DNA of 64,000 nucleotides, taken from Bacteroidota bacterium. Lineage in GTDB: Bacteria; Bacteroidota; Bacteroidia; Bacteroidales; ML635J-15. Location: assembly GCA_029558535.1 (NCBI GenBank), contig JAKQEK010000328.1, forward strand, positions 1-64,000, given 5' to 3'. Positions 47,713 through 57,399 of the stretch are shown piece after piece. How positions within the stretch are numbered: position 1 is the stretch's first letter; each line of letters begins with the position of its first letter. Below the pieces are notes generated by a model. That model saw only the letters and a list, made by a program, of their open reading frames with translations, was not told where the DNA came from and did no database searches. The position numbers and the translations under genes are program-made.

Positions 47713-48690
47713 TTATTTAATAGTAATTGATTTCGTTATTTCGGTACTCGATGTTTTAATCTTAACGAAATAATTAGCTTTATTCAAATTGCTAATATTT
47801 ATTACTTCTTTTTCTGATTTAGCATCTGCACTATAAACAACTTTTCCAAGAATGTCAACAATTGTAACTGAAACAAGATCCTTAGCTTCAACAATTATTT
47901 CAGAACTGGCAGGATTAGGATAAACTTTAATATCACCTGAAATTTCTTCTAATATATTTGTCCCATTATCAATTGTTATATAATTTGTCATATTTAATGT
48001 GTTTTCGCCACCATCATTTATTGCTGTCAGACTAACATCATATACGCCTTCAACACTCCATTGAACTGTTGGGTTTTGATTAGAACTTGTTGGAGGGTTT
48101 CCACCTTCAAAAGTCCAAGCCCATGCAGTTGGAGAATTTGTACTTAAGTCTGTAAAATTAATATTAACACCGGTTTCAGCGGTTGTTGTACTTGCTGTAA
48201 AATTTGCTACAGGGGGATCAATCTGCGGTAAGACAATAATCATCAAGGAGGTGTCATCAGTCATTTGAGCCTGCTCAACAGGATATCCAAAAGCGTTAAG
48301 ATAAGGTGTGATAAGTAAAGTTAATGGATACTCTCCTATTTCAGTTGCTGTTCCTGTAATATGGCAGCAATACCTGGTATATGGGCTTGTAACGACAAAC
48401 ATTTCTTGACTTTTACACCACGTCATTCCTTCAGGTAATCCCTGTACATCGTCAATTCTAATTTGATAAATTACAGGAAGACCTGAATATTCTGCAGGAG
48501 GTATTACGGTAACTGTTTCGTCATAATAAACATTAACTGTAGCCGGTGGTAATACTTCGGGGCATATTTGTCCGGGATTTTCAACTTCTATACATGATAC
48601 ATCAGGAGTACATGGAGGATTACAAATTTGAGCTAAAGATGTTAAAGAAAACATCATAACGACACTGATTACTAAGTAAATTTTTTTCAT
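47713..48690 (-). CDS. T9SS-secreted PKD-domain protein
   Basis: A 325-aa protein with a signal peptide (1-20), then a Cys-rich N-terminal domain (CNPPCTPDVSC, with a later YCCHITGTA strand), a PKD domain (about 157-240, FTDLSTNSPTAWAWTFEGG) and a T9SS type A sorting domain (about 255-325, VYPNPASSEI to KSITIK). It lies 24 nt downstream of a TonB-dependent receptor on the same strand and may act as its surface partner. No enzyme motif is seen. Confidence 0.8.
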   Translation of the reverse strand: MKKIYLVISVVMMFSLTSLAQICNPPCTPDVSCIEVENPGQICPEVLPPATVNVYYDETVTVIPPAEYSGLPVIYQIRIDDVQGLPEGMTWCKSQEMFVVTSPYTRYCCHITGTATEIGEYPLTLLITPYLNAFGYPVEQAQMTDDTSLMIIVLPQIDPPVANFTASTTTAETGVNINFTDLSTNSPTAWAWTFEGGNPPTSSNQNPTVQWSVEGVYDVSLTAINDGGENTLNMTNYITIDNGTNILEEISGDIKVYPNPASSEIIVEAKDLVSVTIVDILGKVVYSADAKSEKEVINISNLNKANYFVKIKTSSTEITKSITIK

Positions 48691-48714
48691 ATTATTAGAT
48701 TTTGGTTTAACAAA

Positions 48715-51183
48715 CTAAAAACTTGCACTTAAAACTACTTCATATCTTCGTGGAGCATGCATATCTCCGGGGCGTCCTACATAAATTTGGTTAAATACAT
48801 TTTTAACAATAAAAGATGCTCGCAAAAATTCACTAAATTTAAATCCACATCTTAAATCAATATTTAAATATTGCTCATCTGCATTGTTAATTCTGTAATC
48901 CCAATAACCGGGGAGAATAAAACTACTAAACAATTTATAAGAATTATAAGTAACTGGATTAACGGTTTCCGGATCCCTTTCATCACAAAATAATCTGTCA
49001 ACATTTTCCATTTTTGATCTCCAAATTACATTTACTCCGAAAGTCAAACGTTTGGTTTCAAAATTTATATCCCCTTTAATAGAATGCTTATTTCTATATT
49101 TTAAAGTTGGAGACAAACTTGAAGTAGTAGTATCGTTGCTTCCTCTTGGTGTTGGATTGTTATAAGAATAACCAACTATTGTAGTAATTAAACAATTACG
49201 TACTTTTCCGCCAATTGAAGCCGATGCGTCAATACCATTAATTTTAACATTTCCGACATTTTGAGATTGGAACCCAAGCTTTGGAGCAACGGTATCTGTA
49301 TCAACCCATAATTCATAAGTTACCGGATTAAAAACGCCAAATGTAAATTCCATCATCTCATTTATATTTTGTCTATAAAATGCTATGTCAGCAAAACCAC
49401 GCCATCTTCCTAATTTATAACCTTGTTTTACACCAATTTCAGCACTCCATCCGCTTTCAGGAATAAGTTTTGGATTTGGAAGTATATTAACCATTCCCAA
49501 AGCTGCCGCAGTGTATTTTTCAGCAATTGACGGAAATCTGTATCCCTGACCAAAAGATGCACGGACAAATGTTTGATCCGTAAGAGAATAATTCAATCCT
49601 GTTCTAAAAACGGGTCTTATAGGAATTTCAATTCTTGACTCACCTATATTTATATCAAAGGCAGATTCTGTTTGAGTAGAATCCAGCACAAAATATTCTC
49701 CTCTTATCCCCAGAGAAACCTTTAACCTACCAAATTTTGCATCCACCTGGCTATATCCTGAGAAATTATTACTCATATGATTACCAAAAAGATTTGCCTC
49801 AACATTTGAAAACGAATTTACTGCTCCTGCCGTAAAGTTCCATTTCTCTGCCCAAACTGTCTGATACTGATATTCTATATAAAAAGTATTCCCGATACTA
49901 TTTTTTGATGTATCTGTAGGCATAACGTTTTCAGTCCTGAAATATCTTGTTCGAACACTATATTTTGAACCATTCGGTTTATAATAATAAATAAATGGGT
50001 CAATGTTCATACGGTAACCTTCAGTAGGTATTATTGCTCCAAATGATTTGTTTGCAAGATATGGTGTAGTGTCTGATTGCCACATAAAGAAGTCGGTCAT
50101 ATCAATTGCCATAAAATTTGAATTTAAACCAACTGCCAATCCAGGGACCTTTTCGCTTCGATATCTGAGATTCGCATTAAATCTGCTTCTTTTTTCATAT
50201 TCAAATTCCCGAAATCCTTCATCAATAAAATGATTTCCACCAATTGAAAGGTCAAGATTATCAAATTGTTGACTGTGTGAAAAGCTTATTCCCGAATACA
50301 TAGGGTCTCTAACAAAATAGAAAACCTCTTCTCTCAAGAGAACATTAAACTTGCTATGTGATCCTGAAAAGAACTCTTTTCCCCACCAGTTGTAGCGTTC
50401 GTCTTTAGGACTGCCATAAACACCATTAAAATAAGACACTTTTGTTACCGGCTTATCTGTTGGATATGCAGATCTGACATTAATAACCCCTCCCAAAGCA
50501 GATGATCCAAAAAGGGCAGAACTTGCTCCTTTCACAACTTCAACTTGAGAAATGTTTTCTGTCGGGATATAGTTCCACTTAACATCACCGGCATCTGCCG
50601 ACATTATCGGCAAATCGTCCATAAGAATTATAACACGGCTGCCTGCTCCATAACTCCATCCTGTGCTGGAACGGATACTCGGCTGTTTGTCTGAAATATC
50701 AACGCCAGCAATCTGATTTATTGCATCTGAAATATCAAAAGAGTTATTGTTTTCGATAGTACTCGGTTTAATAACCTCCATCGAAACAGTTACATCCGAT
50801 AATTTTTGCTCGTACTTTCCGGCACTTACAACAACTTCGTCAATTATTTCTGCCTTTTGAGTTAATAAAATATCCATAACTACAGGCTTACCAACGATTA
50901 ATTCAGTTTCCTCCTCAATTTCTTCAAATCCAATATAAACGAACTTAATCTTATAATGACCCGGATACAAGGCAATCCTGTAATTACCATCAAAGTCTGT
51001 TGTTGTTCCTAACTGAGTTTTAGAAGGGTTAAGTTCGTTAACATTATTAATAATAATATTAACTCCATATAGTGCCTCTTTATTTGATTTATCAACGACC
51101 TTACCCGATAAGAGTACTGTTTGTGCACTAAGGTTAAACTGAAAAAACAAGGCGGCAATTAAAAAAAGTAAAAATTTTCTCAT
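48715..51183 (-). CDS. TonB-dependent outer-membrane receptor
   Basis: An 822-aa receptor with a signal peptide (1-20), an N-terminal carboxypeptidase-regulatory-like beta-sandwich (about 22-115, GKVVDKSNKEALYGVNI), a plug domain (about 120-240, IAGVDISDKQPSIRSS, RVIILMDDLP, VVKGASSALFGSSALGGVIN) and a 22-strand-type barrel ending in an aromatic-final strand (RRYEVVLSASF). It imports a ligand across the outer membrane using TonB energy. The substrate is unknown; no SusD partner is present, which argues against a typical glycan SusC. It is followed by a T9SS/PKD gene. Confidence 0.92.
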   Translation of the reverse strand: MRKFLLFLIAALFFQFNLSAQTVLLSGKVVDKSNKEALYGVNIIINNVNELNPSKTQLGTTTDFDGNYRIALYPGHYKIKFVYIGFEEIEEETELIVGKPVVMDILLTQKAEIIDEVVVSAGKYEQKLSDVTVSMEVIKPSTIENNNSFDISDAINQIAGVDISDKQPSIRSSTGWSYGAGSRVIILMDDLPIMSADAGDVKWNYIPTENISQVEVVKGASSALFGSSALGGVINVRSAYPTDKPVTKVSYFNGVYGSPKDERYNWWGKEFFSGSHSKFNVLLREEVFYFVRDPMYSGISFSHSQQFDNLDLSIGGNHFIDEGFREFEYEKRSRFNANLRYRSEKVPGLAVGLNSNFMAIDMTDFFMWQSDTTPYLANKSFGAIIPTEGYRMNIDPFIYYYKPNGSKYSVRTRYFRTENVMPTDTSKNSIGNTFYIEYQYQTVWAEKWNFTAGAVNSFSNVEANLFGNHMSNNFSGYSQVDAKFGRLKVSLGIRGEYFVLDSTQTESAFDINIGESRIEIPIRPVFRTGLNYSLTDQTFVRASFGQGYRFPSIAEKYTAAALGMVNILPNPKLIPESGWSAEIGVKQGYKLGRWRGFADIAFYRQNINEMMEFTFGVFNPVTYELWVDTDTVAPKLGFQSQNVGNVKINGIDASASIGGKVRNCLITTIVGYSYNNPTPRGSNDTTTSSLSPTLKYRNKHSIKGDINFETKRLTFGVNVIWRSKMENVDRLFCDERDPETVNPVTYNSYKLFSSFILPGYWDYRINNADEQYLNIDLRCGFKFSEFLRASFIVKNVFNQIYVGRPGDMHAPRRYEVVLSASF

Positions 51184-51211
51184 AGTATGAAAAAATTATG
51201 ATTAATGTCAG

Positions 51212-51219
51212 CAAAATTA
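51212..51219 (-). promoter_or_regulatory. Bacteroidota -7 element before the TonB-dependent receptor
   Basis: TAATTTTG followed by C on the minus strand, about 29 nt upstream of the start codon at 51183. Confidence 0.5.
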
Positions 51220-51340
51220 AAAATAATGTTAATCAAATATTCAAAAATATAATGATTTAAATATGTAGAAATATAATTTACGTATAAATACGTATTAATA
51301 CCTATAGCTATTTATGGAAGAATTTTCGATAAAAAATTGC

Positions 51341-53743
51341 TTAAATTTTTGTCCTTATAGCTTTTAAACTTGGCAGTTCTTTACCTTCAATATATTCAAG
51401 CAATGCACCTCCAGCAGTTGATACGTAGCTAATTTTGTGTGCCATCCCGTATTTATTTAAAGCGGCAATACTGTCGCCACCACCTACTAAAGAAAATGCG
51501 CCAAAATCTGTAGATCTCGAAACTGCTAATGCAATCTTTATTGTCCCATTACAAAAATGATCCATTTCGAATACGCCCATTGGTCCATTCCACAATAGTG
51601 TATTTGATTTTTCAATTACTTTAGCAAATGTTTCTGCGGTCTTAATGCCTATATCCAAGCCTTTCCAACCATCAGGAATTTCATTGATTTTACAATGTTT
51701 AATTTTTGCATCATTATCGAATTTATCTGCAATTATGCAATCAATTGGCAAATATAGTTTTACATCTGTTTTTAAGGCTTGTTCCATAATTTTTGTGGCG
51801 ACAGGGATATAGTCTTCTTCAACCAGCGAATCTCCAACGTTTCCTCCCATAGCTTTAATAAAAGTAAAGGCTATCCCACCACCAATAATTAAATTGTCAA
51901 CTTTTTCCATTAAAGCACGGATAATGTCTATCTTTGTCGAGACTTTAGATCCTCCAACAATTGCAGTAAATGGTCTTTCTCCCTTGTACAATACTCTGTT
52001 TATATTATTAATCTCACTTTCGACGAGATACCCTAACATTTTATCTTCGGGGAAATATTTAGCAATCATATATGTTGATGCGTGTGCCCTGTGGGCTGTT
52101 CCAAAAGCATTCATAATATATACATCACCCAAAGATGCCAGTTCTCCTGCAAATTTTTCATCGTTTTTCTCCTCTAAAGGATTAAACCTTAAGTTCTCAA
52201 GAATCATAACATCACCCGGCTTAAGTTTTTTAGACATCTCTTTAGCCTCAGCACCTACGCAATCAGGGGCAAATTTAACATCTGTATCAAGTATTTTTGA
52301 TAAATATGGAACTATGTGTTTAATTGAATACTTCTCTTCATAAGCTCCCTTAGGTCTTCCCAAATGTGTCATAAGAATGATTGAACCTCCATCAGAAATA
52401 ATTTTTCTACAGGTTGGAATAGCGGTTCTTATTCTGGTGTCATCTGTAATATTAAAACTTTTGTCTAGCGGAACATTAAAATCTACTCTGATAAGCACTC
52501 TTTTCCCATAAAAGTTATAATCATCCACACTAAAAGACTGTTTAATCGCTTTAATCGCAGGAAGATTTCTTTTTTCAATATACTCCAACAATGCTCCACC
52601 GGCAGAACTTAAATACGAAATTTTATGAGCCAAACTATATTTATTTAATGCAGCAATAGTATCCCCGCCTCCAACAACTGAAAAAAGTCCTTTATCAGTA
52701 GCGCGTGCAACCGATAATGCCATTTTTAACGTACCGTATGAAAAGTGAGACAATTCGTACATTCCAAGAGGCCCGTCCCACAACAAAGTTTTAGATTCCT
52801 CTATAACTTCTGCAAAAATATCAACAGTTTTAATCCCAATATCCAAAGCTTTCCAACCTTCAGGGATTTCAGAAAAATCACAATGCTCTATATTAGCATC
52901 ATTCCCATCTTTATCTGCTATTATACAATCGACTGGCAAATAGATTTTTACATTAAAGCTTTCAGCATTTTTTAGAATCCTTTTTGCAGTATCAATACAA
53001 GACTCTTCAACCAAAGAATTTCCTACTTTATATCCCAATGCTTTAGCAAAAGTAAAAGCAATCCCCCCACCTATCAGCAAATTGTCTATTTTAGGGAGCA
53101 ATGCTTCTACAATACTTATCTTTGTGGTAACTTTATCACCCCCTATTAAAAGGGTAAATGGTTTTTCGGAACTTTTAATAAGTTTATCCAATTTTTTCAT
53201 TTCCCCCTCAACAACATACCCAAACATTTTGTCATAAGGGAAAAACTTAGCCAGAGTAACTGTAGATGCATGATTTCTGTGTGCTGTACCAAAAGCATCA
53301 TTTACATAACAATCGCCTAAAGCAGCAAGTTTTTCGGCAAACTTTTCGTCTGCATTAATTTCTTCTTTGAAAAATCTTATATTTTCCAGAAGCATTATTT
53401 GTCCGCTTTTCAAATTTGTGGCCAATTCTAATGTCTTTTGGGACAATGGGTCTTCGCAAAAAATAACAGGCTTTCCAATGAGTTTTTCAATCAATGGTAA
53501 TATATGAATTAGCGATCTGGATTTAATATGTTCGCCTTTTGGACGTCCCCAGTGAGTAATGAGAATTATAGATGCACCTTCAGATAATAATTTCTGAATT
53601 GTTGGCAAAGACATTTTTATTCTGGTATCATCAAGTGTATATGAATCTTTGTTCAGAAAAATATCACTAGTTATGGGTATGTTATAATCAACTCTTAATA
53701 ATACCCTTTTGTCTTTAAAGCTATAATTATCTAAATTGTTCAT
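51341..53743 (-). CDS. pgk: Tandem fusion of two phosphoglycerate kinases
   Basis: A single 800-aa frame holds two full PGK copies (about 1-403 and 404-800); ordinary PGK is about 390-420 aa. Copy 1 has RVDYNIP, THWGRPKG, LLENIRF, NDAFGTAHRNHAS, GGDKVTTKI, LLWDGPLG and VVGGGDT. Copy 2 has RVDFNVP, THLGRPKG, ILENLRF, MNAFGTAHRAHAS, GGSKVSTKI, LLWNGPMG and LVGGGDS. Both keep the main substrate Arg/His and nucleotide residues, so both could be active; copy 1 departs more from consensus (HWGRP, WDGPLG). Both read DIGI for DIGP and AGGA for GGGA, showing duplication from one ancestor. PGK makes ATP from 1,3-bisphosphoglycerate in glycolysis. The copies are too diverged to be an assembly duplicate. 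Confidence 0.95.
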   Translation of the reverse strand: MNNLDNYSFKDKRVLLRVDYNIPITSDIFLNKDSYTLDDTRIKMSLPTIQKLLSEGASIILITHWGRPKGEHIKSRSLIHILPLIEKLIGKPVIFCEDPLSQKTLELATNLKSGQIMLLENIRFFKEEINADEKFAEKLAALGDCYVNDAFGTAHRNHASTVTLAKFFPYDKMFGYVVEGEMKKLDKLIKSSEKPFTLLIGGDKVTTKISIVEALLPKIDNLLIGGGIAFTFAKALGYKVGNSLVEESCIDTAKRILKNAESFNVKIYLPVDCIIADKDGNDANIEHCDFSEIPEGWKALDIGIKTVDIFAEVIEESKTLLWDGPLGMYELSHFSYGTLKMALSVARATDKGLFSVVGGGDTIAALNKYSLAHKISYLSSAGGALLEYIEKRNLPAIKAIKQSFSVDDYNFYGKRVLIRVDFNVPLDKSFNITDDTRIRTAIPTCRKIISDGGSIILMTHLGRPKGAYEEKYSIKHIVPYLSKILDTDVKFAPDCVGAEAKEMSKKLKPGDVMILENLRFNPLEEKNDEKFAGELASLGDVYIMNAFGTAHRAHASTYMIAKYFPEDKMLGYLVESEINNINRVLYKGERPFTAIVGGSKVSTKIDIIRALMEKVDNLIIGGGIAFTFIKAMGGNVGDSLVEEDYIPVATKIMEQALKTDVKLYLPIDCIIADKFDNDAKIKHCKINEIPDGWKGLDIGIKTAETFAKVIEKSNTLLWNGPMGVFEMDHFCNGTIKIALAVSRSTDFGAFSLVGGGDSIAALNKYGMAHKISYVSTAGGALLEYIEGKELPSLKAIRTKI

Positions 53744-53787
53744 AGTCAGATATTTATTTAGTCAACACTAATTTAATATTTACTTAA

Positions 53788-53795
53788 CAAACTTA
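53788..53795 (-). promoter_or_regulatory. Possible -7 element before the PGK fusion
   Basis: TAAGTTTG on the minus strand, 45 nt upstream of the start codon. Confidence 0.35.
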
Positions 53796-53898
53796 ATATG
53801 ATTAAACTAAATAACAAGTTTTTTAAAACTATTTTATAACACAAAACTGATATATTTTGGTTTATAAAAAAACAGATAAAAAAGTACAAGAGATTTAT

Positions 53899-53906
53899 TA
53901 AATTTG
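53899..53906 (+). promoter_or_regulatory. Bacteroidota -7 element before holB
   Basis: TAAATTTG followed by C, 20 nt before the ATG at 53927. Confidence 0.55.
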
Positions 53907-53926
53907 CATCGAGGAAAATAGGCGTT

Positions 53927-55048
53927 ATGAAATTTGAAAAAATTATCGGACAGAATGAAATAAAGGAAAAACTCAGACAGAGTTATTTTTCAAATCGTTT
54001 AAGTCATTCTTATCTGTTTTATGGCATTCCGGGTACCGGAAAACTATCTTTAGCTATTGCGTTTGCCCAATTTTTATCATGTGAAAATAAATCAGAAACA
54101 GATAGTTGCGGTGTTTGTCCATCATGCAAAAAATATGAAAAGCTAATACATCCCGATTTACATTTTATTTTTCCGGTAATATCCGCCTCAGGCAAAAAAG
54201 CAATAAGCGACTCATACATTTCGCAATGGCGTGAAATTGTTTTGGCAGACCCATATTTTTCGTTTCGAGAATGGATGATAAAATTAGGCAGTGAGAATAA
54301 ACAAGGTGGTATTTTTTCGGACGAATCTGCAGAAATTCTAAGAAAACTCAACTTAAAGACTTTTGAGTCAGATTTTAAGATTATGATAATCTGGCTTCCT
54401 GAAAAGATGAATATTTCGTGTGCTAACAAGTTATTGAAAATATTGGAAGAACCTCCACAAAACACTGTATTTATGCTTATCAGTGATAATCGCGAAGATA
54501 TTCTTGCAACAATTAGATCGAGAACACAACCTGTAAAAATACTTGGAATAGATGACGAATCGTTGAGACAAGCACTGGTTGAAAAACACAATATTAGTGA
54601 TCAAATCGCAACGGATATAGTGAAAATAAGCAATGGAAGCCTACTTGAAGCTGAAGAACAAATTTCGATAAGTGAAGAAACCAAATATAATCTGGCACAA
54701 TTTATTAAGCTTATGCGTTTATGTTATGCACGCAAAATTGATGAGGCGATAAAGTGGGCAGAAGAAATTTCGAAGTCGGGAAGAGAAATGCAAAAATCAT
54801 TTTTGCACTATTGTTCTGTACTGACAAGAGAAAATTTCGTTTATAACTATAATATGAGTAAGCTTAACTACATGACTCGTGAAGAAGAAGATTTTGCAAC
54901 AAATTTTTCGAAATTTGTAAATGAAAAAAATGTTGGAATGTTATCAGAAATATTTAATCTTGCACATTTTCATATTGAAAGAAATGGAAATGCAAAAATT
55001 ATTTTTACTGATACTGCATTTAATATAATGAAAATAATAAGAAATTAA
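53927..55048 (+). CDS. holB: DNA polymerase III delta-prime subunit
   Basis: A 373-aa AAA+ clamp-loader protein: FEKIIGQNEIKEKL, Walker A-like GIPGTGK (about 36-42), zinc-binding cysteines in SCGVCPSCKKYE, and a long conserved helix before MNISCANKLLKILEEPP with the sensor region SDNREDILATIRSR. It belongs to the clamp loader that places the sliding clamp on DNA. The order holB-ricT-gldH is typical of Bacteroidota. Confidence 0.88.
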   Translation: MKFEKIIGQNEIKEKLRQSYFSNRLSHSYLFYGIPGTGKLSLAIAFAQFLSCENKSETDSCGVCPSCKKYEKLIHPDLHFIFPVISASGKKAISDSYISQWREIVLADPYFSFREWMIKLGSENKQGGIFSDESAEILRKLNLKTFESDFKIMIIWLPEKMNISCANKLLKILEEPPQNTVFMLISDNREDILATIRSRTQPVKILGIDDESLRQALVEKHNISDQIATDIVKISNGSLLEAEEQISISEETKYNLAQFIKLMRLCYARKIDEAIKWAEEISKSGREMQKSFLHYCSVLTRENFVYNYNMSKLNYMTREEEDFATNFSKFVNEKNVGMLSEIFNLAHFHIERNGNAKIIFTDTAFNIMKIIRN

Positions 55049-55058
55049 ATATAAGGAA

Positions 55059-56207
55059 ATGACAGAAAGAGAGTTTGAAAGAGGGTGTATTCCTTCAGAT
55101 GTTGACGAAAACACAGGAAATATAAATATAAATCAGTGTTGCAATAAGCTTAATGTATATGACTGGCTAAAGGACATTCATAATCCTTTAAATCAAAACA
55201 AATACATAGAAGTAAGATTTAAAAATACCAGAAAAGGTATTTACGAAAACGCTTCTGAATTGTATTTGCAAGTCGGAGATATTGTTGCCGTTGAGTCTTC
55301 ACCCGGTCATGACATTGGCATTGTGTCGGCAATTGGAGAAATTGCTTTATATCAGATGCAGAAATATAAAATTGATAAAGAAATTGAAATAAAGAAAATA
55401 TATCGCAAAGCAAGAGCAACAGATCTTCAAAAATGGCAGGAAGCAATTTCTTTTGAGGTTCCCTATATGCTAAGAACCCGTGAAATTGCAAGTTCACTAA
55501 ACCTTAATATGAAAATTGGGGATGTTGAATTTCAGGGAGATAAGACAAAAGCAATCTTTTATTATATAGCAGAGGAAAGGGTAGATTTTAGGGAATTGAT
55601 AAAAAAAATGGCTGAAGAGTTCAAGATTAGGATAGAAATGAAACAAATAGGAGCTCGACAAGAAGCAGGAAGAATAGGAGGAATCGGCCCCTGTGGAAGA
55701 GAATTGTGCTGTACTACCTGGATGATTGAATTTAACTCTGTTTCTACTAATTCGGCACGATTACAAGAGCTGTCATTAAACCCTCAAAAATTAGCCGGAC
55801 AATGCAGTAAATTGAAATGTTGTCTAAATTATGAGCTTTCACTATATCTTGAAGCAAGACAAAATTTCCCGGAAAATGCGACAAGCCTTAAGACCAAACA
55901 AGGAGATGCTTATCATATTAAAAATGACATTTTCAAAAATCTGATGTATTATGAAATAAGGATTAACGATTGCCCGATTATTAGGGCATTATCAGTAGAT
56001 AAGGTTAAAGAAATTATCGAATTGAACAAAAAAGGAATATATCCTGAGAATATTTTTGATATGGAAAAAACCAGCGGAAGGGCAAATATCACTTTCAGGG
56101 AAGAGTTGAATTCGGATAGTTTAACGAGATTTGATAATAATGCAAATCCCAATAAAAAGAAAAAGAAAAAAAGACACAATAAAAATTTTAGAAATGAAAA
56201 ATCTTAA
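55059..56207 (+). CDS. ricT: RicT/PSP1-domain protein (putative iron-sulfur)
   Basis: A 382-aa protein with the PSP1 C-terminal-type core: EVRFKNTRKGIYEN, VGDIVAVESSPGHDIG, REIASSLNLNMKIGDVEFQGD, and the Cys-rich segment GIGPCGRELCCTT followed by QCSKLKCCLNYE. In Bacillus, RicT belongs to the RicAFT iron-sulfur complex affecting RNA processing; the Bacteroidota member keeps the cysteines but lacks RicA and RicF neighbours here. The C-terminal tail is very basic (KKKKKKRHNK) and overlaps the start of gldH by 14 nt. Confidence 0.85.
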   Translation: MTEREFERGCIPSDVDENTGNININQCCNKLNVYDWLKDIHNPLNQNKYIEVRFKNTRKGIYENASELYLQVGDIVAVESSPGHDIGIVSAIGEIALYQMQKYKIDKEIEIKKIYRKARATDLQKWQEAISFEVPYMLRTREIASSLNLNMKIGDVEFQGDKTKAIFYYIAEERVDFRELIKKMAEEFKIRIEMKQIGARQEAGRIGGIGPCGRELCCTTWMIEFNSVSTNSARLQELSLNPQKLAGQCSKLKCCLNYELSLYLEARQNFPENATSLKTKQGDAYHIKNDIFKNLMYYEIRINDCPIIRALSVDKVKEIIELNKKGIYPENIFDMEKTSGRANITFREELNSDSLTRFDNNANPNKKKKKKRHNKNFRNEKS

Positions 56208-56670
56208 ATTATTAATTTTAGCAGCATTCTTAGGCTTTTTGTTTACATCATGCGACAGGAACAAGGTGTATGAAGAATTTATTAAAATAGATGATTATGT
56301 CTGGCAGAATAAAGATAAAATTCGTTTCGAATTTGAAATAAAAGACACCTCATCACTTCATAATGTGTATATAAATGTGCGTCACGCCACAATATATCCA
56401 TACAATAATCTTTGGCTATTTATTAAATCCTCTTCGCCTAACGGAATGACCAATATTGATACTGTCGAATGTGTTTTGTCTGACAGTAAGGGGAAATGGC
56501 AGGGAGAAGGAATAGGTGACATTTGGGATATTCAGATTCCATGGAAAATGGGTGTAAGATTTCCTGTTGCCGGCAAATATATTGTTGAATATGAACAAGG
56601 TATGAGAGTTGATGCATTACCAGGGATTATGGATATGGGGCTAAGAATAGAAAAAAAAGATGAAAAATAA
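56194..56670 (+). CDS. gldH: Gliding motility lipoprotein GldH
   Basis: A 158-aa lipoprotein. The start is the ATG at 56194 (MKNLKLLILAAF), giving a proper signal peptide with lipobox FTSC (Cys20); a longer frame from 56131 would bury it. The family pattern is YVWQNKDKIRFEFEI, NVRHATIYPYNNLW and a late YEQGMR-DALPGIMDMGLR end. GldH is needed for gliding in Flavobacterium and occurs across Bacteroidota that use T9SS, consistent with the many T9SS substrates in this window. Confidence 0.88.
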   Translation: MKNLKLLILAAFLGFLFTSCDRNKVYEEFIKIDDYVWQNKDKIRFEFEIKDTSSLHNVYINVRHATIYPYNNLWLFIKSSSPNGMTNIDTVECVLSDSKGKWQGEGIGDIWDIQIPWKMGVRFPVAGKYIVEYEQGMRVDALPGIMDMGLRIEKKDEK

Positions 56671-56676
56671 ATAGTA

Positions 56677-57399
56677 ATGTCAAAGAAAAAGAAATTACTT
56701 AAATTTAGTCAGAATAAGACATTTCCTAATTTTTTTGAACCGGTTTTCATTTTTTCAAATCCTCAGGATTTTTATCTAAAATCGAAATGGAATAGTGAAT
56801 ATTTTAAAAATGAAAATGAGATAATTCTCGAACTAGGCTGTGGCAAAGGAGAATATACTGTTGAACTCTCGAAGAAATGTCCTGACAAAAACTTTATCGG
56901 TGTTGACATAAAAGGGGCCAGGATGTGGAAAGGAGCAACAGACGCTTTGGACAACAATCTTATAAACACTGCTTTTGTAAGAACATTTATTGAATTTGTG
57001 GACTATTGTTTTGCTAAAGACGAAGTATCGGAAATTTGGATAACCTTTCCCGATCCTCAACTTGGTCCTACAAAACGTATTCGAAAAAGACTGACTTCGT
57101 CTGCTTTTCTTTCACGATACCAAAAAATTTTAAAACATAATGGTATAATAAATTTAAAAACTGATGACGATACTTTATACCATTATACTAAAGCCGTAAT
57201 TTCTCTTAATAATCTGACAATAATTGCAGATACTGACGATCTTTACGAATCTGACTATTTTACAGATGTCCTGGCGATAAAGACTTTTTACGAAAAAATT
57301 TGGAATGAAGAAGGTAAAACTATTAAGTACTTAAGTTTTAGATTGCCTTATAACGTAATTCTTAAAGAACCTGAACTTGATGAAAAAAAACAAAATTGA
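56677..57399 (+). CDS. trmB: tRNA (guanine-N7)-methyltransferase
   Basis: A 240-aa TrmB-type methyltransferase: SAM-binding ELGCGKGEYTVEL (near 53), FIGVDIKGARMWKGA, catalytic-region ITFPDPQ and KRIRKRLTSSAFL, then LKTDDDTLYHYT. It methylates G46 in the variable loop of tRNA. It follows gldH by 6 nt and overlaps the next gene by about 20 nt. Confidence 0.93.
   Translation: MSKKKKLLKFSQNKTFPNFFEPVFIFSNPQDFYLKSKWNSEYFKNENEIILELGCGKGEYTVELSKKCPDKNFIGVDIKGARMWKGATDALDNNLINTAFVRTFIEFVDYCFAKDEVSEIWITFPDPQLGPTKRIRKRLTSSAFLSRYQKILKHNGIINLKTDDDTLYHYTKAVISLNNLTIIADTDDLYESDYFTDVLAIKTFYEKIWNEEGKTIKYLSFRLPYNVILKEPELDEKKQN

Noticed and set aside
51341-53743. PGK tandem as an assembly duplication
   Set aside because: The two halves differ at many codons and residues throughout; a duplicated assembly block would be near-identical.
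54019-54591. A 190-aa minus-strand frame, plus similar ones at 4635-5096 and 51894-52343
   Set aside because: Antisense shadows of holB, the response regulator and the PGK fusion, which have clear family motifs on the coding strand.
56131-56193. Longer N-terminus for GldH
   Set aside because: It would precede and destroy the lipoprotein signal peptide that starts at 56194.
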